64,000 nt of DNA, taken from NCBI GenBank assembly GCA_020633315.1, contig JACKDV010000012.1:124001-188000 (forward strand), read 5' to 3'. Positions 53,926 to 64,000 of the stretch are shown here, one piece after another; positions within the stretch are counted from its first letter, which is position 1, and every line of letters begins with the position of its first letter. Position numbers and translations under genes: made by a program. Under the pieces are notes generated by a model. That model did no database searches, had not been told where the DNA came from, and saw only the letters and a program-made list of their open reading frames with translations. This DNA is from Myxococcales bacterium (GTDB lineage Bacteria; Myxococcota_A; Polyangia; Nannocystales; Nannocystaceae).

Positions 53926-55107
53926 CTACTCGCAGACCGGGTCGAGCGCCTCGAATTCCGGCACCAGCTCGAGGTAGCTCTCGATGCGGCGGCCGCCGAA
54001 GGTGTCGTCGTACTGGAAGAAGATGCGGTGATCGAGCGGCAGGATCCCCGCGTTGTCGTAGGCCTCGGCGTCGGAGCTGGTGTTGCCGAACACCCAGCTC
54101 GGCACCAGTCCCCGCGACGCCAGGGTCGCCAGCTCCTGGGTCTTGTAGGTCACGGCGTCGCCGCCCAGCGCCCCGGTGGCGGTGAGCGTGGTGTGGATGA
54201 TCCCCGGCGGCAGCCCGCGCTGCTCCACGAACTGGTAGGTGCGGTTGCCCAGGAACTCCGGCCGTGCCGTGAGGTACATGGGCCGGTAGCCCTTGTCCAC
54301 GAGCGCCCCCAGGGCCTCGGGGGCGCCGGGGTTGATGTCGGGGATGTTGTCGACGAGGTAGTCGAGCAGGCGCTCCCACTCCGAGGTGGTGAGCGTGCCG
54401 TCGATGTCCGAGAGGATGATCGGCGTGCCGGGCTCCACGACCTCGATGTAGGTGTCGGCGCGGGTGTCGTCGCCGCGCACCACCATGTGGATCCGGTGGC
54501 GCCCCAGCGGCAGCTCCATGGGCATCTGGAAGAACACCCAGCCCCCCGAGTCCTCCACGCCCTCCACCGTGGCATGGTCGCCGTCGAAGGTGGTGAAGAT
54601 GGGGCCCAGCGGCTCCCAGTCGCCCTCGCAATTGCGCAGCAGGAACATGTCCACCTGCTCGCCGCTGAGGTCCCAGTCGGTGGGGCCGTAGGCGAACTTG
54701 GCCATGATCCAGTGGGTGTCGCCGGGGTTGTAGAACATGTCGCGGCCGCGGTGCCGCGGCGAGCCCGAGGCGGTGACCAGGTTGGACTCGAAGTGCTCCC
54801 AGCTCACCGTCGGCCCCGCGTCGGGCAGCGGCGCGACGCAGCTCGGCACCGGCTCGCACATCAGCGGCGGGCCGGTGGTGGAGTCGTCGCCGTCGGAGCC
54901 GGCGGTGGTGTCCATGGGGCCGCCGCTGCTGCCGGTCTCGTCGCCCATGCCGGTCGCGGTGGAGCCCTGGTCGTCGGCCACCGTGGCCGAGGTGTCGGAG
55001 CCGCCCGTCGAGAGCGAGTCGCTGGCGTCGCCGGCATCGCCCGGAGGCGTGCACGCCAACGCGGCCGAGGTCAGGAGCCACAGGAGCGGCGAAGGACGGC
55101 CTTGCAC
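53926..55107 (-). CDS. Exported lipin/LNS2-like HAD-family lipoprotein
   Basis: 393 residues from GTG 55107, which yields signal LLWLLTSAALAC (Cys19). After a Gly/Ser/Thr/Asp linker comes an Ig-like region (about 90-215). The C-terminal ~180 residues hold PIILSDIDGTLTTSEWE, the DxDGT motif of lipin phosphatidate phosphatases, followed by NPGAPEALGALVDKGYRPMY, LTARPEF and FGNTSSDAEAY, the LNS2 pattern. Bacterial lipin-like domains exist but are usually cytosolic; a lipidated, exported one is unusual. It may act on phospholipid at the outer membrane. The pseudokinase gene ends 79 nt upstream on the same strand. Confidence 0.8.
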   Translation of the reverse strand: MQGRPSPLLWLLTSAALACTPPGDAGDASDSLSTGGSDTSATVADDQGSTATGMGDETGSSGGPMDTTAGSDGDDSTTGPPLMCEPVPSCVAPLPDAGPTVSWEHFESNLVTASGSPRHRGRDMFYNPGDTHWIMAKFAYGPTDWDLSGEQVDMFLLRNCEGDWEPLGPIFTTFDGDHATVEGVEDSGGWVFFQMPMELPLGRHRIHMVVRGDDTRADTYIEVVEPGTPIILSDIDGTLTTSEWERLLDYLVDNIPDINPGAPEALGALVDKGYRPMYLTARPEFLGNRTYQFVEQRGLPPGIIHTTLTATGALGGDAVTYKTQELATLASRGLVPSWVFGNTSSDAEAYDNAGILPLDHRIFFQYDDTFGGRRIESYLELVPEFEALDPVCE

Positions 55108-55186
55108 CCGAGGATGATACCGCACGCGACCGCGCGGGGGATGGCTGCGGCCTGGGGCCGCGGCGAGGAGTGTGCCGCGCGATCGC

Positions 55187-57202
55187 TCAGCCGCTCGCGG
55201 CCGCGCCGCGGGCCTCCGGCAGCGCCGCGGGCTCGCTCCCCTCGGGCGCGTCGAGCTCGTCGTGCTCCAGCGAGGCGAGGGCCAGCGCCACCTGCCGCTC
55301 GTGCTCGGCCTTCGGGTCGTGCACGGCCAGGCCCAGCTCCACGGCCCGCCGCGCGAGCCGAGCCGCCTCGAGCAGGCGATGGAAGCGACGGGCACGGGCG
55401 TCCTCCAGCGCGCGCAGGCGATCGAGCCCCTGCAGCAATTCCTCGCGGGTCGCCTCGGGCTCGCCCCGCGCCTCGGCGGCCGCCAGCGCCCGCACCAGCG
55501 CCCCCTCGTCGAGCCGGGCCAGCTCCGCGTCGATCCCTCGGATCGCCCTCACCTGGGCCTCGACCAGCTCCACCAGGCGCGCCACCGGAGCGGTGACGGC
55601 ATCGATCTCCTCGGCTTCGGCGAGGTTGCGGGCGCGGTGATCCACCAGCCGCTGCACGGCCAGGGCCAGCTCGCCGATCTGCTCGCGCAGGTCGGCCGGG
55701 GGATCGTCCTGCAGCAGCGCGCCGAGCCGAGCGACCAGCGGATCGGAGGCCGGCAGCGCCGCGGGCGAGGGCCGCACGCGGATGAGCCCCTCGGGATTGC
55801 GGGGGGTCTTGCGGCGGCGCATCGCGATGGCGGCCCCCACTAGCACGAAGGTGGCGATCGTGAGCAGGACGAGGGCGGTGATCCAGCCGACCGTGTTGCC
55901 GACCACCACGCCCACCCCGACGGCCACGGCCAGCGCCGCGGAGCCGCCCAGGACCAGGCCCACGCGCTCGCGCCGGGTGAGCGCGCGCGAGCCTCGGTCC
56001 GCCGAGGAGATGCGGGTCTTGAGGCCCGCGTCGCGCAGGCGGGCGTCGAGGGCGTTGGCGCTGTCGGGGCCGAGGCCCCGGACCAGCGCGACGGGCAGCT
56101 TGATGAAGCGCTCGCGCTCGCCCTTGGAGTACATGCGGGAGTCGCCGACCAGGAAGTTGAGCGGGGGCAGGGGCCCGTCGGCGACCGCGGAGAGGATGTC
56201 GTGGAGGCGGGCGCGGGAGTCGGCGTGCTCGTCGATGGCCCGCAGCTCCACGTCGAGGCCTCGCTCCCCCTCGGGGGCGGGCAGGAACTGCACGGCCAGC
56301 TTGCCGCAGTGGGTGCACAGCCGCTGGCCGGGGCGCAGGGCGTGGCCGCAGGCCTGGCAGGGCACGCGGGCGTCGAGCTCGGGCAGGGCGGCGGTTCCCT
56401 GCAGGGCGTCGGCGATCTCGGCCGCGCTGCCCGGGCGCAGGGCGGGGTCCTCCGCCAGGCAGCGGGCGACCAGCTCGTCCAACGCGCTCGGGGCCTCGCT
56501 CCGCGCAGCGCGGAGCCGCGGCGGCGGGCCGGGGGGGCGCAGCAGCGAGGGCTCGTCGCCATGGGGCAGCGAGCCGGTGATCGCCCGAAAGAGGATTACC
56601 CCCAGGCCGTAGAGGTCGGCGCGCTGGTCCACCACGGTGTGGGCCAGCAGCTCGGGCGCGGCGTAGGGCGAGGCCTCGAGCAGCAGGCTCGCCGCGGTGC
56701 GGGTCGAGAGCACGTCGACCCGGGCGAGCCCCACGTCGGTGAGCCACGGCTGGCCGTCCTCGCCGAGCACCACGTGGCGGGGGTTGAGGTCGCGGATCAC
56801 CGCGCCGTGGGCATGGAGCCGGTGGATCCGGCGGGCGAGCGCCTCGACCACCGCGGCCGCCTCGTCGATCGGGGCGGGGGCGCGGCGCTCGAGCCAGGCC
56901 TCGAGGGTCTCGCCCGGCGGGTCGTCGCGCAAGCGCCAGGGCGGCGGCGCAGCGAGGTCGCGGGGATCGGGCTGCGGGCCGCGGCGACGCACCCGGGCCA
57001 GGCCCTCGCCGCCGAGCTCGGCCAGGCGCTCCACGTCGCGAACGTAGCGACGGCGCAGCGAGGCATCGCGGGCCAGCTCGGGCAGGAGCTGGCCGAGCAC
57101 CGCGGGCTCGCCTGCGTCGAGCACCCGCCAGCGCAGCTCCGAGCCCACGCGCCGCGGGCCGTCGAGCACGGTCAGGCCCAGTGACTCGGGGAGCGTGGTC
57201 AT
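55187..57202 (-). CDS. Serine/threonine pseudokinase-like protein with zinc ribbon and two membrane helices
   Basis: 671 residues. The kinase-like domain (about 25-270) keeps IRDLNPRHVVL with Asp138, but the usual catalytic Lys140 is Asn, the metal-binding Asn143 is His, and DFG is DVG at 156-158. The beta3 Lys region (AVLGQLLPEL) has no Lys. Activity is therefore doubtful. A zinc ribbon (CQACGHALRPGQRLCTHCG), an alpha/beta domain (PVALVRGLGPDSANALDARL) and two adjacent membrane helices near 405-460 follow, then a coiled coil to the end. Its ATG overlaps the stop of the true kinase upstream (ATGA), and the domain order is the same, so the two are paralogues in one coupled unit. Confidence 0.86.
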   Translation of the reverse strand: MTTLPESLGLTVLDGPRRVGSELRWRVLDAGEPAVLGQLLPELARDASLRRRYVRDVERLAELGGEGLARVRRRGPQPDPRDLAAPPPWRLRDDPPGETLEAWLERRAPAPIDEAAAVVEALARRIHRLHAHGAVIRDLNPRHVVLGEDGQPWLTDVGLARVDVLSTRTAASLLLEASPYAAPELLAHTVVDQRADLYGLGVILFRAITGSLPHGDEPSLLRPPGPPPRLRAARSEAPSALDELVARCLAEDPALRPGSAAEIADALQGTAALPELDARVPCQACGHALRPGQRLCTHCGKLAVQFLPAPEGERGLDVELRAIDEHADSRARLHDILSAVADGPLPPLNFLVGDSRMYSKGERERFIKLPVALVRGLGPDSANALDARLRDAGLKTRISSADRGSRALTRRERVGLVLGGSAALAVAVGVGVVVGNTVGWITALVLLTIATFVLVGAAIAMRRRKTPRNPEGLIRVRPSPAALPASDPLVARLGALLQDDPPADLREQIGELALAVQRLVDHRARNLAEAEEIDAVTAPVARLVELVEAQVRAIRGIDAELARLDEGALVRALAAAEARGEPEATREELLQGLDRLRALEDARARRFHRLLEAARLARRAVELGLAVHDPKAEHERQVALALASLEHDELDAPEGSEPAALPEARGAAASG

Positions 57203-59055
57203 GCGCGCTGCACCTCCTCGAGCGCCTCCACGTGGGCGCGCAGATCGTCGAGCTCCTCGTCCTCTTCGGCCAGCCCGCGGCGGGCTCCGGCCGCGGCGCG
57301 GCGCGAGGCGAAGGCATCGAGGGTGGCGGTGAGCGAGAGCAGGCGCGAGGCCCAGGTGTCGCGCGCGTGCAGCATGGCCCGTGCGTCGGCGCTGGCGCTG
57401 TCGCGATCGAGCGCAGCGAGCTGGCGGTCGAGCCCGTCGAGGCGAGCCGCCGCGGCGAGGGCCGCATCACAGGCGCGGGCCAGCTCCTGCGCGGCCTCGT
57501 CCTGCGGCGCCAGATCGCGGGCGAGGTCGACGACCCGGGCCACCACCGCTCGCAGGCCCTGCCGATGGCGGCGCTCCTCGATCGCGGGCAGCCCGTGGCG
57601 GGCCCGCTCGAGGGCGCCCCGCACCGGGTCCGGCAACGGCCGCAGCGCATGGCCGGTGCGCCGGGTGACCTGCCGGTTGGTGTCGACCACCATCACGCCG
57701 GCCGCGAGCACCATGCCGATCACCACGAAGGCGGCGACCCAGCCCGTCTGCCACAGGCCGCCCGAGCAGCTCAGCACGATCACCGCGGCGCGGCCGAGCA
57801 GGGTGCGGGACTTGGCCCGCATGGGCGCGTAGGCCAGCGGTCCGCCGCGCACCACGGTGGCCTCCATGCCCAGGCCCCGCAGCGCTCGCGCCAGGCTCTC
57901 GCCGCTGGCCGACGAGACCTTGCTGGCCACCGAGAACGGCACGCGCGGGATTTTCTTGTCGAGCTTGTCGCCGGGGGCCAGGCCCAGCGCCGGGTTGTCG
58001 TTGAGCCACTGCCGCAGGCGCTCGCGCAGCGTGGCGTCGAGCTTGTCGCCGGGCTCGCCCGGGCCGGTGACCAGCACCGTGTGATCGCCGGCCTCGAGGT
58101 GGGCGATCTCGTGGCCGCAGTCGGCACACACGCCCAGCGGCACCACCAGCGGGGCCCCACACGACACGCAGCGATCGCGCTCCACCCGGGGCGCGAGCCC
58201 GGGCGCGTCGCGGCGCGCGAGCGCGGTCGTCGAGCCGTCCTCTTCGGCGAGCCACTCGTCGAGCGCATCGCGGACGGCGGTGGCGGCCTGCGGCCGATCG
58301 CCGGGGGCCTTGGCCAGCAGCGAGCGCACCAGCCTGCGCAGGCGCTCGGGCACCGTGGGGGGCAGCTCGGGGATCGGCGCGTCGCGGTGGGCCTTGAGCA
58401 CGCCCAGGGGCGTGGCCGCCGAGTAGGGCGGCGCCCCGCCGAGCATCTCGAACAGGATGCAGCCCAGCGCGTAGAGATCGGTGCGGGCATCCACGGCCAG
58501 CGGGTCGAGGCACTCGGGCGCCATGGTGTCGGGCGTGCCGAGCACGGTGAGCGCCTCGCGATCCACCCCGGCCAGCGAGGTCGCCCGGGCCATGCCGAAG
58601 TCGGCGATCTTGGGCACCTCGCCGCTCGCCAGCAGCACGTTGGAGGGCTTGAGGTCGCGGTGCACGATCCCGGCCCGGTGGGCGTGGGCCAGGCCATCGG
58701 CGATGCCCCGTCCCAGGCGAGCCACGATCTTCGGCGGCATGGGGGCCTCCCGGGCGATGCGCTCGGCGAGGGTGGGGCCCTCCACCAGCTCCATCAGCAG
58801 CACGGTGCGGCCCTCGATCTCCACCTGGCCGTACACCCGCACCAGGTGCTCGTGCCGCAGGCCCTCGAGCAGCTCCGCCTCCTGGGCGAAGCGGGCGGCC
58901 GCGGCCCGGTCCTGCTCGTGCGAGGCGTGCAGCACCTTGCCCGCGTACTCGCGACCTCCCGGGCCGTGCACGCGGTGCACCGAGGCCACCGCGCCCTGGC
59001 CCAGCAGCTCACCCAGCCGCAGGCCGCTGCGATCGCCCTGAGGAGCCGAGCTCAT
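57199..59055 (-). CDS. Membrane-bound serine/threonine protein kinase with zinc ribbon
   Basis: 618 residues from ATG 59055. The kinase domain (about 12-275) is complete: Lys40 in AGKVL, the alphaC Glu, HRDLKPSNVLL at 132-142 and ADFGMARA at 151-158. A zinc ribbon follows (CVSCGAPLVVPLGVCADCG), then an alpha/beta domain (PFSVASKVSSASGESLARAL), two close membrane helices near 460-500, and a coiled coil to the C-terminus. The domain order is that of the coupled pseudokinase, so the proteins probably form a pair, one active and one regulatory. A GAGG lies eight nt before the ATG. The GYF protein ends 112 nt upstream. Confidence 0.92.
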   Translation of the reverse strand: MSSAPQGDRSGLRLGELLGQGAVASVHRVHGPGGREYAGKVLHASHEQDRAAAARFAQEAELLEGLRHEHLVRVYGQVEIEGRTVLLMELVEGPTLAERIAREAPMPPKIVARLGRGIADGLAHAHRAGIVHRDLKPSNVLLASGEVPKIADFGMARATSLAGVDREALTVLGTPDTMAPECLDPLAVDARTDLYALGCILFEMLGGAPPYSAATPLGVLKAHRDAPIPELPPTVPERLRRLVRSLLAKAPGDRPQAATAVRDALDEWLAEEDGSTTALARRDAPGLAPRVERDRCVSCGAPLVVPLGVCADCGHEIAHLEAGDHTVLVTGPGEPGDKLDATLRERLRQWLNDNPALGLAPGDKLDKKIPRVPFSVASKVSSASGESLARALRGLGMEATVVRGGPLAYAPMRAKSRTLLGRAAVIVLSCSGGLWQTGWVAAFVVIGMVLAAGVMVVDTNRQVTRRTGHALRPLPDPVRGALERARHGLPAIEERRHRQGLRAVVARVVDLARDLAPQDEAAQELARACDAALAAAARLDGLDRQLAALDRDSASADARAMLHARDTWASRLLSLTATLDAFASRRAAAGARRGLAEEDEELDDLRAHVEALEEVQRA

Positions 59056-59167
59056 CGGCTGGCCTCGGGGGACGGTGTGCAGGACGGGAGGTGGTGGGGT
59101 TGCAGGGGCATCGAGCACGGCGGCGGGTGGCCGTATCGTCGGGACCCCGGAATTATGCCCTAGGGAT

Positions 59168-59803
59168 TCACAGCGAGGCGGCGACCAGGCTCACCCCGCC
59201 CGCGGTGGCCATGCCCACCACCACGCCCACCGCGACCAGCATCGAGATGAGGCGCGCCCCGGAGCGGGGGATCGGGTAGATGCCGGCGGTCGCGGCCTGG
59301 GCGATCATCGAGATCTCGGCCGAGCCCTCGGGCTGGACCGCGGCGACGACGGTGTCGCCGGTGACCACGGGCTCGCTCCGGGCGTCGCGGGGGTCGAGCT
59401 CGTCCGTGAGATCGACCACGGCGGCGGGGTGACGCGGGGTGGAGCGGCGGCCCCCCGCCATCTCGCGGAAGGTGGCGGTCTCGGACAGCCGGGCCCAGCC
59501 GCGGAACCCCGCGTGCCACACCAGCGCATCCGCCTCGAACACCTCGGCCCGGTGGTAGCGGCGGATCTCCTCCTCGCTCAGATCGCCCACCACCTCGCCC
59601 TCCACGAATACGCTCCACCCGCGGCCGACCGGGCCGGCCGGGACCTCGAGCCCGGCGCCGAGCCGGGTGACGTCGTCGCCCTCGAGCGGCTGGCGGCAGC
59701 CATGGCAGCGCAGGTGCAGGGCGAAGCCGCGGGGGGAGGGCGCGGGCACGGTCTGGACGGTTGCGCAGGCGGGGCAGCGGACGGTCTGGAGCGGCGCGGT
59801 CAT
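59168..59803 (-). CDS. GYF-type and zinc-ribbon membrane-anchored protein
   Basis: 211 residues from ATG 59803. An MJ0042-like zinc ribbon opens it (VRCPACATVQTV, then RCHGCRQPL). Next comes a GYF_2-like domain at about 60-105 (GWSVFVEGEVVGDLSEEEIR, HAGFRGWARL), which usually binds Pro-rich peptides. One membrane helix near the C-terminus (LISMLVAVGVVVGMATAGGV) would hold the domains in the cytoplasm. It is upstream of the kinase on the same strand and could recruit the Pro/Glu-rich linker protein or the kinase pair. The upstream sdhC gene is divergent. Confidence 0.82.
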   Translation of the reverse strand: MTAPLQTVRCPACATVQTVPAPSPRGFALHLRCHGCRQPLEGDDVTRLGAGLEVPAGPVGRGWSVFVEGEVVGDLSEEEIRRYHRAEVFEADALVWHAGFRGWARLSETATFREMAGGRRSTPRHPAAVVDLTDELDPRDARSEPVVTGDTVVAAVQPEGSAEISMIAQAATAGIYPIPRSGARLISMLVAVGVVVGMATAGGVSLVAASL

Positions 59804-60012
59804 GGTCTCGCAGGCAGATACGCATCCCGCCATGGGTCGGATCGACCCGAAGATCAGCGGCTCCGGGAAATGTGAGCCCGCTGACGAAGCGCCATCGGGA
59901 CGCCTCGTCGCGCCCCCCGGGGCCCCCGGCATCCTCGCCCCGAGTGTGGTAGATGCCCGTCGGGACGGCTCCTGGCCACGACGCGGGGCCGAGCCCGAGG
60001 AACGAGTTGCCC

Positions 60013-60699
60013 ATGAGCGCTTCCCCCTCTTCCCGCCATGTCTGGACCTCCACCATCGGCCTCAAGCTCCTGATGGCCGTCACCGGGCTGGGCATGGTCG
60101 GTTTCGTCTTGATCCACATGGCCGGGCATCTGCAGATGTTCCAGGGCAAGGACGCGTACAACTCGTACGCGGCCTTCATGCAGGGCCTGGGCGGCATCAA
60201 GTGGCTCGCCCGCTTCGGCCTGCTCGCCGTCATCGCGGTGCACATCGCCTGCGCGGTCAAGCTCACCGCCCGCAACGTGGCCGCCCGCCCCAACCGCTAC
60301 GCAGCGCTGCGGGCTCAGCGCAGCACGCCCTGGGGACGCAGCATGATCCTCAGCGGCTGGGTGGTGGTCGCGTTCCTGGCCTTCCACCTCGCCCACTTCA
60401 CCGGCGAGGTCGTGCTCTACGACCCCAGCCTGCACGACGCCCTGGGGCGGCGCGACGTCTACACGAACTTCGTGCACAGCTTCGAGAACCCGCTGGTCAC
60501 CATCACCTACCTGCTGGCGGTGGTCGCGGTCTCGCTGCACCTGAGCCACGCGGTCAGCAGCATGTTCCGCACCATCGGCCTCGCGGAGGGGCGCTTCAAG
60601 GCGCCGTTCGAGAAGGTCGGTCCCGCGGTCGCCGTGGTGACCGGCCTGGGCTTCGCCATCGTGCCGCTGGCCTGCCTGCTCGGCCTGGTGAAGGCCTGA
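60013..60699 (+). CDS. sdhC: Succinate dehydrogenase cytochrome b558 subunit
   Basis: 228 residues with five hydrophobic helices; haem ligands appear as His in IHMAGHLQM near 35-43, in AFHLAHFTGE near 123-132 and in VSLHLSH near 179-185. This is the single large diheme anchor of B-type SQR/QFR complexes, so no SdhD is expected. It binds quinone and passes electrons from the iron-sulfur subunit. The ATG 60013 lies behind GAGGAACGAG. The order sdhC-sdhA-sdhB is the Bacillus and delta/epsilon-proteobacterial one. sdhA starts 40 nt after its stop. Confidence 0.93.
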   Translation: MSASPSSRHVWTSTIGLKLLMAVTGLGMVGFVLIHMAGHLQMFQGKDAYNSYAAFMQGLGGIKWLARFGLLAVIAVHIACAVKLTARNVAARPNRYAALRAQRSTPWGRSMILSGWVVVAFLAFHLAHFTGEVVLYDPSLHDALGRRDVYTNFVHSFENPLVTITYLLAVVAVSLHLSHAVSSMFRTIGLAEGRFKAPFEKVGPAVAVVTGLGFAIVPLACLLGLVKA

Positions 60700-60739
60700 G
60701 CCTCCGTCCCTTCGATCCCGTCCTCAGCGAGCCTCTGCA

Positions 60740-62671
<1,932 letters not shown>

Positions 62672-62679
62672 GCGGAGCC

Positions 62680-63450
62680 ATGAAGGTCAAGTTCAAGATC
62701 TGGCGACAGAAGGGCCCCAAGGACGCGGGCGGCTTTCGGACCTACGACGTCGAGGTGGCCGAGGAGATGTCCTTCCTCGAGGCCATCGACGTGCTCAACG
62801 AGCAGCTCATCCGCAACCACGACAAGCACCCCGAGGGTCCCATCGCCTTCGACCACGACTGCCGCGAGGGCATCTGTGGCATGTGCTCGATGGTGATCGA
62901 CGGCGTGCCCCACGGGCCGCGGGGGGGCACCACCACCTGTCAGCTCCACATGCGGGAGTTCGCCCGCCGGGGCTTCCGCGACGGCGACACCATCACCGTG
63001 GAGCCGTTCCGGGCCAAGGCCTTCCCCGTGCTGCGCGACCTCATCGTCGATCGCAGCTCCTTCGATCGGATCCAGCAGGCCGGCGGCTATGTGTCGGTGG
63101 GCACCGGCTCGGCGCCCGACGCCAACGCGATCCCCATCGGCAAGGCCGAGGCCGACCTGGCCTTCGACTACGCCGCCTGCATCGGCTGCGGCGCCTGCGT
63201 GGCCGCGTGCCCCAACGCCTCGGCCATGCTCTTCGTGGGCGCCAAGGTCAGCCACCTCGCGCTGCTGCCCCAGGGCCAGGTCGAGCGCAGCCAGCGGGCG
63301 GTGAGGATGCTGGGCACGATGGACGCCGAGGGCTTCGGCGGCTGCACCAACCACGGCGAGTGCGAGGCGGCCTGCCCCAAGGAGATCAGCACCGACGCCA
63401 TCGTCTCCCTCAACCGCGAGCTGATGCGCGCCGCCATCCGGGCGCGCTAG
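62680..63450 (+). CDS. sdhB: Succinate dehydrogenase iron-sulfur subunit
   Basis: 256 residues. The [2Fe-2S] cluster uses CREGICGMC near 62-70 plus a later Cys (TTTCQLH). The C-terminal domain binds two further clusters through CIGCGACVAACPN near 167-179 and CTNHGECEAACPKEI near 222-236. It passes electrons from SdhA to the haems of SdhC. The ATG lies eight nt after the sdhA stop, with GCGGAG before it, so sdhCAB is one transcript. The SelW-like gene starts nine nt after its stop. Confidence 0.96.
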   Translation: MKVKFKIWRQKGPKDAGGFRTYDVEVAEEMSFLEAIDVLNEQLIRNHDKHPEGPIAFDHDCREGICGMCSMVIDGVPHGPRGGTTTCQLHMREFARRGFRDGDTITVEPFRAKAFPVLRDLIVDRSSFDRIQQAGGYVSVGTGSAPDANAIPIGKAEADLAFDYAACIGCGACVAACPNASAMLFVGAKVSHLALLPQGQVERSQRAVRMLGTMDAEGFGGCTNHGECEAACPKEISTDAIVSLNRELMRAAIRAR

Positions 63451-63459
63451 GCCGCGGCC

Positions 63460-63735
63460 GTGCCGGCACCCCGCGTCGAGATCCGCTACTGCCAGCGCTG
63501 CCGCTTCGTGCTGCGCGCGGGCTGGCTCGCCCAGGAGTTGCTGATGACCCTGGGCGACGCCATCGGCGAGCTGGCCCTGGTGCCCGGCGACGGCGGGCTC
63601 TTCGAGGTGTGGGTGGAGGGGCAGCGGGTGTTCGCCAAGGCCGAGGCGGGCCGCTTCCCCGAGGCCAAGGAGCTCAAGCAGCTCGTTCGCGACCGGGTGG
63701 CGCCACAGCGGGACCTGGGGCACAGCGATCGCTGA
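63460..63735 (+). CDS. SelT/SelW/SelH family (Rdx) thioredoxin-like protein
   Basis: 91 residues from GTG 63460, nine nt after sdhB. The family motif is YCQRCRF (residues 10-16), where the second Cys replaces the selenocysteine of animal SelW. The WLAQELL helix and EVWVEGQRVFAKAEAGRFPE strand-loop are typical of the short Rdx proteins. Members are thought to be small thiol-disulfide proteins, but the substrate is unsettled. Co-transcription with sdhCAB could tie it to respiration or iron-sulfur upkeep. The C-terminus is short and Arg-rich. Confidence 0.88.
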   Translation: MPAPRVEIRYCQRCRFVLRAGWLAQELLMTLGDAIGELALVPGDGGLFEVWVEGQRVFAKAEAGRFPEAKELKQLVRDRVAPQRDLGHSDR

Positions 63736-63775
63736 TCGCCCGTGTCCGCTCGTGAGGGTGTGGTACCCGTGCACG

Positions 63776-64000
63776 GTGACCTGCGTCTCGCTCGACTCCC
63801 GTGCCCTGTTCCTCGCTCTCGTCCTCGGCCTCGTCCCGTCCGCTGGGTGTGACGCCAAGCAGGAGACGAAGCCAGATGTCGCCGCGCCGGCGGCCGAGCC
63901 GGCGCACGAGGCCGAGGCCCCCGCGAAGGCGGCCGATGTCGAGGCGAGGCCCGAGCCCGACCCGGTCGATGCGGCGGAGGCCGGGCGGCCCCAGGTCGGC
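63776..64000 (+). CDS. N-terminus of a lipoprotein, cut by the window edge
   Basis: 75 codons are open to the edge. From GTG 63776 the leader ends LVLGLVPSAGC, a good lipobox with Cys25. An Ala/Glu/Pro-rich linker then runs to the window end with no domain reached. An in-frame GTG at 63752 is an alternative start. The likely product is an outer-membrane or surface lipoprotein, and its function cannot be told from this part. Confidence 0.6.
   Translation, partial: MTCVSLDSRALFLALVLGLVPSAGCDAKQETKPDVAAPAAEPAHEAEAPAKAADVEARPEPDPVDAAEAGRPQVG

Noticed and set aside
52256..55081. A single 941-codon minus-strand protein
   Set aside because: The N-terminal 400 codons are the shadow of the lipin-like gene. 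The lipoprotein signal at 53863 marks the true start.

Overview
The window is very GC-rich bacterial DNA, about 70% by eye, with many GTG starts. It probably comes from a sterol-making myxobacterium of the Nannocystaceae type (Nannocystis, Plesiocystis or Enhygromyxa relatives). The reasons are a CYP51-type sterol demethylase next to a sterol C14-reductase-type gene, a B-type succinate dehydrogenase, several lipoproteins with long Ser/Thr/Gly/Asp-rich linkers after the lipobox cysteine, Ser/Thr kinases, and FHA, PilZ and GYF domain proteins. This placement is inferred from gene content, not from a database search.

Layout. 1-8.4 kb: an edge-truncated TPR protein diverges from an M16 peptidase, followed by an L,D-transpeptidase lipoprotein and a convergent CPBP protease. 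8.5-13.2 kb: a chimeric zinc-ribbon/coiled-coil/histone-H1-like protein with a textbook terminator, a 641-nt stretch without a recognisable gene, a soluble Cache/MCP-like protein, and gltX. 13.3-16.2 kb: a MarR regulator with a clear operator, an isoprenylcysteine methyltransferase-like membrane protein, and a badly decayed IS110-family element containing a partial internal duplication. 16.2-19.4 kb: arcC, arcA and an arginyl/leucyl-tRNA-protein transferase in one operon, without arcB. 19.4-22.1 kb: divergent sterol reductase and CYP51. 22.2-27.8 kb: an FHA-PilZ protein, an MBL hydrolase, an OmpA-like lipoprotein, a frameshifted lipoprotein, a hybrid histidine kinase and an SCP2-type lipid carrier.

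28.0-35.4 kb is a tight six-gene operon: SDR, biotin carboxylase beta subunit, acyl-CoA dehydrogenase, enoyl-CoA hydratase, biotin carboxylase alpha subunit and a BKACE enzyme. It resembles the Pseudomonas atu (acyclic terpene) or liu (leucine) pathways. A Gly at the acyl-pocket position in the beta subunit points to a bulky isoprenoid-type acyl-CoA. 35.5-45.9 kb: a decayed Rpn-type gene, a TIGR01777 protein, a beta-propeller-like lipoprotein, an M1 peptidase, upp, LysR, a TetR gene with its operator, and a LysM-MepA murein endopeptidase.

46-59.8 kb is a signalling and envelope region. It holds two vWA-type lipoproteins, a PE-repeat transmembrane protein with a DUF1566-like end that is translationally coupled to a possible caspase-fold protein, a lipin-like exported lipoprotein, a WD-like lipoprotein, a kinase/pseudokinase pair of parallel architecture, and a GYF/zinc-ribbon membrane protein. 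60-63.5 kb encodes sdhCAB, followed by a SelW-like thioredoxin-fold protein and the start of a lipoprotein cut by the window edge.

No tRNA, rRNA, CRISPR array or replication origin was recognised. All function calls rest on motifs and gene order read by eye.
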